NCBI GenBank assembly: GCA_030671745.1
Contig: DAOVHT010000032.1
Span: forward strand, 1 to 11,420
Direction of reading: 5' to 3'
Origin: Candidatus Nanohaloarchaea archaeon
Lineage (GTDB): Archaea; EX4484-52; GLR71
DNA: 11,420 bases
Shown: positions 5,176-10,865 of the stretch, one piece after another
Layout of the letters: every line of letters begins with the position of its first letter
Position numbering within the stretch: the first letter of the stretch is position 1
The notes under the pieces: generated by a model
What the model was told of the DNA's origin: nothing
Databases searched by the model: none
What the model saw: only the letters and a program-made list of their open reading frames with translations
Translations under genes and position numbers: made by a program

Positions 5176-6282
5176 CTATTGTTTCTTGCTCGTTAATATA
5201 GTTTTATTCTTTTCTTCTTCATGGATGAGGATATATATTATTGATGCGGGTATTGCCATGAGTATCGGGCCTAGTATGAATCCGACTGGTCCGAAGACTA
5301 CTGCACCACCTATGAAACTGATAAGTACAATCAGGATGTTCATCTTTTTCTCTTTTGCGACTATCAATGGTTTTGTTATCCAGTCGGGTATGCTGCTCAC
5401 TACAATGAGATTCAGTATGAAGAATGTTATTGCGGTCTCAGCATTACCGCTGAAGAACATTATCATGCTTATCGGTGTATATATCAACCATGCACCTATG
5501 ATCGGTATCAATGTCAGGATTGCGGTTGCGGTTGCAAGGAGTATCGGGTATGGTATTGAGTAGTAGATGAATATTACGTATGCGAGCGCGCCTGTGAGCA
5601 CCGCTGTCACAAAGATGCCCATAAATATGTTGTTCATAGAGATGTCCATCTCTTTTATGAACTTTTTCATGAATTGTGTGTGTTCTTTCGGTACTGTGTT
5701 CGTTATCAGTTTCGTTATTGATTTTCGGTCACGTACGCCATAAAAAGCTATCATGAATGCAATTGTCAGCTGTAATATTATGTATCCTAGACTGAACAGG
5801 AATCCTACTAGTGTGTTTATTGTGTAGCTTATCTGTGAGGAATAGGTCTTTAATTCTTGGATACTGTCCAGGTCTGGTTTTTCTAGGAGGAGCATTATGG
5901 TATCATAATTGATTGCTTTCAATATCTCTGATTGTATGTCTGTGGTATTTATGTCATACTGTGTGGATATTATGTTCGCTGCTGTGGGGTTGTTTAGTAT
6001 TGCCGTTGTCTCTGTTGTTGCGACTGAGATGAAATATGTGCTGAAAACTACGATTGAAGCTATGACGATAATTATTGTTATTGCAATGGGGATTGTCTTG
6101 TTTTTTATCAATCTTTCAAGTGTGGCATATATAGGTCTTGTGACATATATTATGAAAAGACCTATGCATAACGCTGGGATGAAATATGCAAGTATTTTTA
6201 TTACGAAAAATGAGATGAAAAGTATGATGGCTGAGATTATGAATATGTAGATATTATTGTTGTTGGAATTATCCTTTTTCAT
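5176..6282 (-). CDS. AI-2E/PerM family transporter-like membrane protein
   Basis: A 368-residue membrane protein of the AI-2E exporter/PerM family (PF01594). Two N-terminal helices (about 10-28 and 32-50) and a third near 62-85 precede a large extracytoplasmic domain (about 86-150). After that comes the conserved C-terminal half: 'FMIAFYGVRDRKSI', 'MNNIFMGIFVTAVLTGALAYVIF', 'IPYPILLATATAILTLIPIIGAWLIYTP' and 'FIGGAVVFGPVGFILGPILMAIPASIIYIL'. The P-x-P-I-L-L, I-P-I-I-G and G-P-x-G-x-I-x-G-P motifs are diagnostic. Members include an E. coli AI-2 exporter and sodium/proton antiporters, so the substrate here is open. The N-terminus is Asn-rich. First gene of the pair with the SpoIIM-like gene; a TATA box about 28 bases upstream of the ATG implies a leaderless mRNA. 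Confidence 0.88.
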   Translation of the reverse strand: MKKDNSNNNNIYIFIISAIILFISFFVIKILAYFIPALCIGLFIIYVTRPIYATLERLIKNKTIPIAITIIIVIASIVVFSTYFISVATTETTAILNNPTAANIISTQYDINTTDIQSEILKAINYDTIMLLLEKPDLDSIQELKTYSSQISYTINTLVGFLFSLGYIILQLTIAFMIAFYGVRDRKSITKLITNTVPKEHTQFMKKFIKEMDISMNNIFMGIFVTAVLTGALAYVIFIYYSIPYPILLATATAILTLIPIIGAWLIYTPISMIMFFSGNAETAITFFILNLIVVSSIPDWITKPLIVAKEKKMNILIVLISFIGGAVVFGPVGFILGPILMAIPASIIYILIHEEEKNKTILTSKKQ

Positions 6283-6305
6283 ATTTGTTTAATTATGTAT
6301 TGTAT

Positions 6306-6318
6306 CTTATATACTTTT
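6306..6318 (-). promoter_or_regulatory. BRE/TATA promoter of the AI-2E/SpoIIM pair
   Basis: On the minus strand the site reads AAAAGTATATAAG, centred about 28 bases upstream of the ATG at 6280-6282, so the transcript is predicted to begin at or next to the start codon. Confidence 0.6.
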
Positions 6319-6344
6319 GTAGATTTTTTTAGTCTGTGTATATT

Positions 6345-6355
6345 ATCTATATATA
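6345..6355 (+). promoter_or_regulatory. Possible TATA box for the KaiC-like gene
   Basis: TCTATATATAT at 6345-6355 would give a start near 6377 and a leader of about 38 bases containing the GGTG ribosome-binding motif at 6405-6408. Other A/T-rich stretches nearby make the choice uncertain. Confidence 0.4.
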
Positions 6356-6414
6356 TCCCGTCTTGATAAATAATTAGGTATATTAATTAATCGATAATAT
6401 TTATGGTGTCGTAA

Positions 6415-7107
6415 ATGGTAGTCAAGATCAATCGTGTGAGTATGGGGGTACCTGGAGTAGATAAACTCATGGATGGGGGTGTTCCGGAAGGGAGTGTGGT
6501 GCTTCTTTGTGGGGGTCCCGGTTGCGGTAAGACTACATTTTCATGTCAGTATCTTATGGATGGACTTAAAAAAGGTGAGAATAGTCTCTATATAACTCTT
6601 GAGGAGTCTCCTGAAGATATAAAAAAGGATGCTCTTCTGCATGGTTGGGATTTCGGCAAGCATGAATCTGACGGATCATTCCGTATCATGTATTATGATC
6701 CATTTGAACTTAAAGAGATAATTACGCGATTGAAAGATCTTATAGTTGTCAATAAGATTACTAGGCTTGTAATTGATTCAGTAACACTTTTCGGTATGTA
6801 TATCAAGGAAGAATATAATGTACGTAAAGAATTGTATCATCTTATTTCGGCTCTTAAAGAGACTGGTTGTACTGCAGTTCTCCTGTCTGAGATCAGTGCG
6901 GGCGAACCTAATAAATACAGTCGGTACGGTGTTGAAGAATTCGTAGCAGATGGTGTCATTGTCCTTCATTATATGGGTGTCGGCGAAGGCGTGTTCAGAA
7001 ATATTGAGGTCCGCAAGATGCGTAGGACAAATCATAAGAATGGGTTGTTTCCTCTGATTCTGGATGATGATGGTATGCACATAGACACTGATATGGCTAA
7101 TTTTTGA
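6415..7107 (+). CDS. Single-domain KaiC-like RecA-superfamily ATPase
   Basis: A 230-residue single KaiC/RecA-fold ATPase. It opens with the family strand 'VSMGVPGVDKLMDGGVPEGSVVLLCGGPGCGKTTF', Walker A at residues 33-41, followed by 'YITLEESPEDI' with the tandem catalytic glutamates E63-E64, Walker B 'RLVIDS' (about 117-122), and the late markers 'YGVEEFVADGVIVLHY' and 'IEVRKMRRTNHKNGLFPLIL'. Cyanobacterial KaiC has two such domains; archaeal single-domain proteins (aKaiC) are thought to act as ATP-driven hexameric regulators, with partners mostly unknown. Start at ATG 6415, four bases after GGTGTC, the same spacing as other ribosome-binding sites here. No KaiB or archaellum gene is adjacent. 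It converges with glyS, with only 5 bases between the stops. Confidence 0.88.
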   Translation: MVVKINRVSMGVPGVDKLMDGGVPEGSVVLLCGGPGCGKTTFSCQYLMDGLKKGENSLYITLEESPEDIKKDALLHGWDFGKHESDGSFRIMYYDPFELKEIITRLKDLIVVNKITRLVIDSVTLFGMYIKEEYNVRKELYHLISALKETGCTAVLLSEISAGEPNKYSRYGVEEFVADGVIVLHYMGVGEGVFRNIEVRKMRRTNHKNGLFPLILDDDGMHIDTDMANF

Positions 7108-7112
7108 TTTTG

Positions 7113-8630
7113 TTATTTCTTTACATCAGTTATATCTTTTCCTCTGAAGATGATATCATCTATAGTTTTTGGGATATCCTCAACCTTTATCCTTTTCTGT
7201 TCCTGTGTGTCCCTGTCCCTTATAGTGACTGTATTGTTCTCTTTTGTCTCAAAGTCAACTGTTATGCAGACTGGTGTGCCTTTCTCGTCCATCCTAGCAT
7301 ATCTTCGGCCGATTGAGCCACCTGCATCATATATGGCTGTCAGTCCGTGATTCTCGATCAGGTCATCTGTCAGTCCTTCTGCGATTTCAGCGAGACCTTC
7401 TTTTTTTACAAGCGGGAAAACTGCAACATTTATCGGGGCTATGTCTTTTGGTACGGTAAGGATTGTACGTTCATCATTTTTCTTGTAGTTTATGTCAAGG
7501 AGCGCAAAGACAGGTCGGTCTGTACCGAATGCAATCTCTATGATGTGCGGTACTATCTTTATGTTGTTCTCATCCATTGCTTCAAGTTTCTTGCCTGACG
7601 CTTTTGCGTGCTGTGTGAGGTCATAGTCTGCTCGGTCATGGATACCGCAACATTCAACCCAGCCGAAACTGTTCGTCTTTATCTCAAGGTCCCAGGCATC
7701 GTCTGCGTAGAATGCGCGCTCGTCAAGCGTGTGTTGCCGTAACCGTATGTTCTCTTTTGGTATGCCGATTTCAGTAAATAATACATATGAAAGATTCACT
7801 GCCCATGCATAGGCCTTGTTCTTGAAATATCTGTTTTTTATTGCGTCTTTGACTTTCATGTCTTTTGGTTTCTCGTCGTTTTCTTGCATCTGATATGGCC
7901 ATAGCGGTAATCTGCAGTCACTTATATTTTCATATCTTTTCCAGTTGTCTTTCTGTTCGGGGAATACAAACATCTGACCTTCTGCCTGTGTAAATTCTCG
8001 CATCCGCATGACGTGCTGTCTTGGTGATATCTCGTTTCGGTATGCTTTACCGATCTGGAATACGCCAAATGGTAGTTTTTTCCTGAAATAATCAACATAT
8101 CTTGTGAATGGGAGGTATGTGGTAGTTGCGGTTTCAGGACGGTTGTATGCTTCTATGTCTGTGCCTATTGTGGTCTTCATCATCAGGTTATGTTCTGTTA
8201 TCTCTTTATTGAATTCTGAACCGCAGGTGGGGCATTTTATCTTGTTTTCTTCGATGAAATCAATAAGTTGTTTATCTGAGAATGCATCGGCTACAACGTC
8301 GTGTTTCTCTTCTATGATCTTGTCGGCTCTGAAATTTGATTTACATTTTGAACATTTTATTAACGGGTCTGTGAAGTTTCCTAGGTGACCTGAGGCCTGC
8401 CATACCTCTTTTTGCATGACTGTCGGGCATTCAACTTCCCACATATCATTTTTTTGAAATATGGTCCGTATCTTGTTCTCTACATTGTTCTTTAATCTTT
8501 TGCCTAATGGTGCATAAGTATAAAATCCTGCCAGACCACCATACAGTTCTGGTTCCGGTCCCCATACAAATCCTTTCTGCTGGATGAAAGATATCAATTG
8601 TTCCTGAAATTTTTTCCTTTCTTTATGCAT
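7113..8630 (-). CDS. glyS: Glycine--tRNA ligase, archaeal/eukaryal alpha2 type
   Basis: Attaches glycine to tRNA-Gly. The 505-residue product has the class II core: 'GFVWGPEPELYGGLAGFYTYAPLG' near the N-terminus; motif 1 around 'MWEVECPTVMQKEVWQASGH'; a Cys4 zinc-like insertion ('CSKCKSNF' and 'CPTCGSEF'); motif 2 'FQIGKAYRNEISPRQHVMRMREFTQAE'; the glycine pocket 'FGWVECCGIHDRADYDL'; and motif 3 'HIIEIAFGTDRPVFALLD', which keeps its arginine. The anticodon-binding domain follows ('DIAPINVAVFPLVKKEGLAEIAEGLTDDL', with 'DAGGSIGRRYARMDEKGTPVCITVDFE'). The length is slightly short for archaea (roughly 500-580) but complete. I chose ATG 8628-8630 over a TTG two codons upstream because AAAGG sits 8 bases before it. 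A TATA box at 8666-8674 leaves a short leader. Confidence 0.96.
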   Translation of the reverse strand: MHKERKKFQEQLISFIQQKGFVWGPEPELYGGLAGFYTYAPLGKRLKNNVENKIRTIFQKNDMWEVECPTVMQKEVWQASGHLGNFTDPLIKCSKCKSNFRADKIIEEKHDVVADAFSDKQLIDFIEENKIKCPTCGSEFNKEITEHNLMMKTTIGTDIEAYNRPETATTTYLPFTRYVDYFRKKLPFGVFQIGKAYRNEISPRQHVMRMREFTQAEGQMFVFPEQKDNWKRYENISDCRLPLWPYQMQENDEKPKDMKVKDAIKNRYFKNKAYAWAVNLSYVLFTEIGIPKENIRLRQHTLDERAFYADDAWDLEIKTNSFGWVECCGIHDRADYDLTQHAKASGKKLEAMDENNIKIVPHIIEIAFGTDRPVFALLDINYKKNDERTILTVPKDIAPINVAVFPLVKKEGLAEIAEGLTDDLIENHGLTAIYDAGGSIGRRYARMDEKGTPVCITVDFETKENNTVTIRDRDTQEQKRIKVEDIPKTIDDIIFRGKDITDVKK

Positions 8631-8665
8631 TTTCAAAACCTTTTGTATATGTTTTGGTGAACATA

Positions 8666-8674
8666 TTTATAAAT
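8666..8674 (-). promoter_or_regulatory. TATA box for glyS
   Basis: TTTATAAAT (ATTTATAAA on the minus strand) predicts a start around 8644, giving a leader of about 14 bases that just includes the AAAGG ribosome-binding motif. Confidence 0.55.
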
Positions 8675-8741
8675 TATATATATTGGTCTGTTTTTTTAGT
8701 ATTTTTTTATTTGTGTTAAGTGAATATTTTTTGGGAGTTTG

Positions 8742-8760
8742 AACCGAAATGTTTATAAAG
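8742..8760 (+). promoter_or_regulatory. Strong BRE/TATA promoter of the 8959-9536 unit
   Basis: AACCGAAATGTTTATAAAG combines a purine-rich BRE (about 8744-8750) with TTTATAAAG (8752-8760), the best-formed promoter in the window. The predicted start is near 8782, leaving an unusually long leader of about 175 bases before the first ATG at 8959, in a region where most mRNAs look leaderless. Confidence 0.65.
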
Positions 8761-8781
8761 CTGAATGTGTCAATTCTGGCT

Positions 8782-8958
8782 TTGTGAAATGAGGTCGATG
8801 TAAAAACAATTGAGTTGTATTGAACTACGGGGTATCGGTTTTAGTGGGAGTATCTTCATATTTTGATCAATAGTTTTAGCTTTAGCTATTGTGATCTCTG
8901 TGAGGGGTTCCTTAATTCACATCAGATATAGCTTTAGCTATGTTTACAGGTGATATAA
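8782..8958 (+). promoter_or_regulatory. Long structured mRNA leader with a 13-base direct repeat
   Basis: Two copies of TAGCTTTAGCTAT lie at 8877-8889 and 8929-8941. As RNA the copies can pair with each other (TAGCT with AGCTA on both sides of a UU/UU mismatch), and TGTGA (8890-8894) pairs with TCACA (8917-8921) inside. This makes a long hairpin with an asymmetric bulge whose foot is 7 bases before the GGTGAT ribosome-binding site at 8949-8954. The G-rich loop contains GAGGGG. The upstream part (8782-8876) shows no recognised riboswitch or coding frame. A translation-control element or a processed small RNA are both possible. Confidence 0.5.
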
Positions 8959-9237
8959 ATGAAAAATAATATGAAGAAGAGTATTGAACAGATGAATGAC
9001 ATTGCACTTGATGCAATGGGACAGAACCAGTATGTTTTGGTATTGGGAAATCTATGTAGGATCATTGAGGGCAAGACAAAGTCTGACGCTTTGAGAAAGT
9101 ACATTTCCAGTTTTGATTTCGGTTTTAATATGGGTAATGTTTTTGAAGGACGTATAGAATCACTCAATAAACTGAAAGCATTTAGGATGCAGACTGCAGA
9201 TCTGGCATCAAGTGGTGTTGAGATACCTTGTGAATAA
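8959..9237 (+). CDS. Small soluble protein of unknown function
   Basis: I do not recognise this 92-residue protein. It has no signal peptide, membrane segment or known motif; the sequence suggests two or three helices ('MKKSIEQMNDIALDAM', 'LVLGNLCRIIEGKTKSDALRKYISSF', 'FEGRIESLNKLKAFRMQTADLASS'). There are two cysteines (C33 and C91), the second next to the C-terminus. Start at ATG 8959, exactly four bases after GGTGAT, the best ribosome-binding site in the window, so translation is likely. It follows a long structured leader. The next gene, for a Cys-rich membrane-anchored protein, starts 14 bases after its stop, so the two are an operon. The codon pattern is like that of neighbouring plus-strand genes. 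Confidence 0.7.
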   Translation: MKNNMKKSIEQMNDIALDAMGQNQYVLVLGNLCRIIEGKTKSDALRKYISSFDFGFNMGNVFEGRIESLNKLKAFRMQTADLASSGVEIPCE

Positions 9238-9251
9238 ATTGTGGTGTCAAT

Positions 9252-9536
9252 ATGCAAAAAAAAGGATTTATGATGTCTATAAATGTGGTTGTATCTCTTG
9301 TGGTCCTTCTTGTGCTTGTATCCATATCTATAACTATTGTGGGTAAGGATGCAACTACATTCAGTTCCGAATCAGGATCAAAGATCGATTCCGGGTCATC
9401 TGTAACATTGTGTCAGATTGGATGTTTTAAGTGCTGCAGATATTCTGAAGATGCATCAGGATTGTGTGGGACGTCTGGTGATACTGTTTTTGGGACTAGT
9501 GGGTGTGTCTGTTCCTGCAGTCCAGATTCTTTTTGA
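9252..9536 (+). CDS. Pilin-like, membrane-anchored cysteine-rich small protein
   Basis: A 94-residue protein with a KKG-F-MMSIN start followed by a hydrophobic helix, VVVSLVVLLVLVSISITIV (about 11-29). This is the layout of archaeal class III (prepilin-type) signal sequences, where cleavage would follow the glycine; the helix could equally be a plain N-terminal anchor. The exposed part is Ser/Gly-rich ('FSSESGSKIDSGSS') and then carries eight cysteines in about 40 residues: C-x3-C-x2-C-C, a single C, then C-x-C-x-C after a spacer. These could form four disulfides or bind metal. The start is ATG 9252 with GGTGTC at 9243-9248. It is the second gene of an operon and followed by a T-rich stretch. 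No named family recognised. Confidence 0.68.
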   Translation: MQKKGFMMSINVVVSLVVLLVLVSISITIVGKDATTFSSESGSKIDSGSSVTLCQIGCFKCCRYSEDASGLCGTSGDTVFGTSGCVCSCSPDSF

Positions 9537-9550
9537 TTTTTTATTTTTTT
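9537..9550 (+). terminator. T-rich terminator of the 8959-9536 operon
   Basis: A run of T broken by a single A directly follows the TGA at 9534-9536, consistent with archaeal oligo-T termination. No hairpin is needed or seen. Confidence 0.5.
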
Positions 9551-9570
9551 GATATGGCCATTATAGATAA

Positions 9571-9583
9571 GTATATATATTTT
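9571..9583 (+). promoter_or_regulatory. TATA box for the Lys-rich membrane protein gene
   Basis: GTATATATATTTT predicts a start near 9603, leaving a leader of about 19 bases before the ATG at 9622 that contains only a weak GGT ribosome-binding element. Confidence 0.45.
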
Positions 9584-9621
9584 AAATTCGAATTGGGAGT
9601 ATAAATGTTGTGTGGTATTAA

Positions 9622-10050
9622 ATGGTAAAGAAATCGTCAAGTGATGTAAAGAAAAAGATAAATGATACTAAATCTGAGGCTCTGGATAAGATTGAGACTA
9701 TCAAAAAAGAGGCATCAGGTAAGCGTGGCGGAAAAAAGTCAGAAAAAGCTGGAAAGCAATCCGTATTGATCCTTATACTTTCATTCTTTGAAGATATGAT
9801 AAAAAGGAGTGGTGAGGTACTTTTAGCTTTTGCTGAACTTGGCATGATCAGCAAGAATACAGTCAAAAATATCAAGCATAAGGTTATGAAATCATTTGTA
9901 TTTGTGATTCTTCTGGTGTTGGGTGCGGTCTTCTTTATACGTGGTGTGGTAATGTATCTTGAGCATGTATTTCCACAGTTTGCGAACGGTACGTCTTTCG
10001 TGTTTGTGGGTCTTGTGATAATGAGCATCGCTTACCTTTATAATAAGTGA
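9622..10050 (+). CDS. Two-helix membrane protein with a Lys-rich N-terminal region
   Basis: I do not recognise a family for this 142-residue protein. Residues 1-48 are strongly charged and Lys/Ser-rich ('MVKKSSSDVKKKINDTKSEALDKIETIKKEASGKRGGKKSEKAGK') and probably helical or disordered. Residues about 49-88 form an amphipathic segment ('VLILILSFFEDMIKRSGEVLLAFAELGMI'). Two membrane helices follow (about 93-111, 'SFVFVILLVLGAVFFIRGVV', and 123-139, 'TSFVFVGLVIMSIAYLY') joined by a short loop with HVFPQF. The basic N-terminus should be cytoplasmic by the positive-inside rule and could touch nucleic acid or acidic lipid. It has its own TATA box and no operon partner. It converges with the phasin-like gene, which also has a Lys-rich N-terminus; whether they are functionally linked is unknown. 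Confidence 0.72.
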   Translation: MVKKSSSDVKKKINDTKSEALDKIETIKKEASGKRGGKKSEKAGKQSVLILILSFFEDMIKRSGEVLLAFAELGMISKNTVKNIKHKVMKSFVFVILLVLGAVFFIRGVVMYLEHVFPQFANGTSFVFVGLVIMSIAYLYNK

Positions 10051-10105
10051 ATTTATTTTTTTTATTTAAGAAAAAGGAAGAGAAAAAAAGAAAAATTTAA
10101 TTTTC
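10051..10105. terminator. Bidirectional T/A-rich terminator region
   Basis: Between convergent stops the plus strand carries a T-run (about 10051-10067, terminating the Lys-rich membrane protein gene). Then comes a run of A and G (10068-10096), which is a C/T-rich run on the minus strand after the phasin-like gene. Confidence 0.55.
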
Positions 10106-10480
10106 TTATTTCTTTTTTGGTTGTTTTTTCATGTCAGCTTCAAGTTTCTTGATTTTAGCTTCAAGAACCTTGATCTCTTTTTTTGTTGCCACATCTGTCT
10201 TGTTTAGGAGGTCTTTGACTTGTCTGTTGACTGTAGTCTCAAGATCTTTCGTGCTTTTCTTTGATTTCTCAACAATCTCTGCAACAAGCTTTTTCCCTTC
10301 GTCTTTGTTCAGGTCGCCTTTCTTTATCAGATCTTTGACCAGTGCATCTGCCTTATCTTTTGTTATCGCTGCAACACCTATGCCGAAAAGGCCAACTTTC
10401 CTTGCAATATTATAGACGTCGGTCTTCTTATCAGTCTTTTTTGCAGTTTTTGCTTTTGTAGTTTTCTTTTTTGTAACCAT
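10106..10480 (-). CDS. Phasin-like Lys-rich coiled-coil protein
   Basis: A 124-residue protein resembling the PhaF/PhaI phasin group (COG3937). After a Lys/Thr/Ala tail ('KKKTTKAKTAKKTDKKTD', residues 4-21) comes the diagnostic block 'YNIARKVGLFGIGVAAITKDKADALVKDLIKKGDLNKDEGKKLVAEIVEKSKK' (about 23-75), then a C-terminal heptad-like coil ('VATKKEIKVLEAKIKKLEADMKK'). Bacterial members coat polyhydroxyalkanoate granules or bind DNA. No PHA synthase is in the window, so a granule role is not supported, and a structural, DNA-binding or envelope role is equally open. The start is ATG 10478-10480 because AGGAG (10490-10494) is 9 bases upstream; the earlier ATG at 10487-10489 touches that ribosome-binding site. 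Length is typical of short phasins (110-140). Confidence 0.75.
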   Translation of the reverse strand: MVTKKKTTKAKTAKKTDKKTDVYNIARKVGLFGIGVAAITKDKADALVKDLIKKGDLNKDEGKKLVAEIVEKSKKSTKDLETTVNRQVKDLLNKTDVATKKEIKVLEAKIKKLEADMKKQPKKK

Positions 10481-10523
10481 GTTGTTCATCTCCTTTTTAT
10501 TAAATAGTATTTTTTGTTTTGAT

Positions 10524-10534
10524 GTATTTATTTG
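10524..10534 (-). promoter_or_regulatory. Possible TATA box for the phasin-like gene
   Basis: CAAATAAATAC on the minus strand predicts a start near 10502 and a leader of about 20 bases that includes the AGGAG ribosome-binding site. Confidence 0.4.
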
Positions 10535-10543
10535 TAGTTCCAA

Positions 10544-10865
10544 GGATAAATAGGTTTGGATTGTTTTATTGGGTTTTCAGGTCTTATCTTTAAGATTTAT
10601 TTTGATTGATGCAAGGGTGCTATATTTATAAAGCTATCTTCATATATTATCTTCGTTATGTATAAGGTTAGAAGAACATTATAGTCTATTTCTTGCTTTT
10701 TGTTCTTTGTGATATAATATAGGTGCGTAGTGTGTGTCTATAATATTTTGTGTATATATATCCAGAAAATAAAGAAGCATTTGATGTTCGTCTAGAATAT
10801 ACTTATGGTTTGATTTAGAATTATTTTCTGACAAGAAATTAAATTTAAATACGAATGTGATAACA
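10544..10865 (+). promoter_or_regulatory. AT-rich region upstream of the DEAD-box helicase gene
   Basis: No gene longer than a few codons is visible on either strand. A good TATA box, TATTTATAAAG (10623-10633), lies about 230 bases before the helicase ATG; others are at about 10753-10761 and, less convincingly, around 10837-10849. About 28 bases after the first TATA an ATG (10658-10660) opens an eight-codon frame, MYKVRRTL, ending at TAG 10684. The ribosome-binding site of the helicase is probably GTGAT-AACA-ATG (10857-10868). If the first TATA is used, the helicase mRNA has a leader of about 210 bases. Confidence 0.45.

Noticed and set aside
5186..6250. Long plus-strand frames opposite the AI-2E-family gene
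   Set aside because: Shadows of a confidently identified membrane protein; Met/Ile-rich artefacts of reading its complement.
8631..8636. TTG start two codons upstream for glycyl-tRNA synthetase
   Set aside because: The ATG at 8628-8630 has better spacing from AAAGG, and the extra two residues are not needed.
8782..8876. Possible second C/D box sRNA in the leader of the 8959 operon
   Set aside because: CTGA-like and ATGA-like words occur, but no terminal stem, kink-turn geometry or 12-base guide spacing could be assembled.
10600..10860. Replication origin at the composition change
   Set aside because: No Cdc6/Orc gene or origin-box inverted repeats are visible; A/T richness alone is insufficient.
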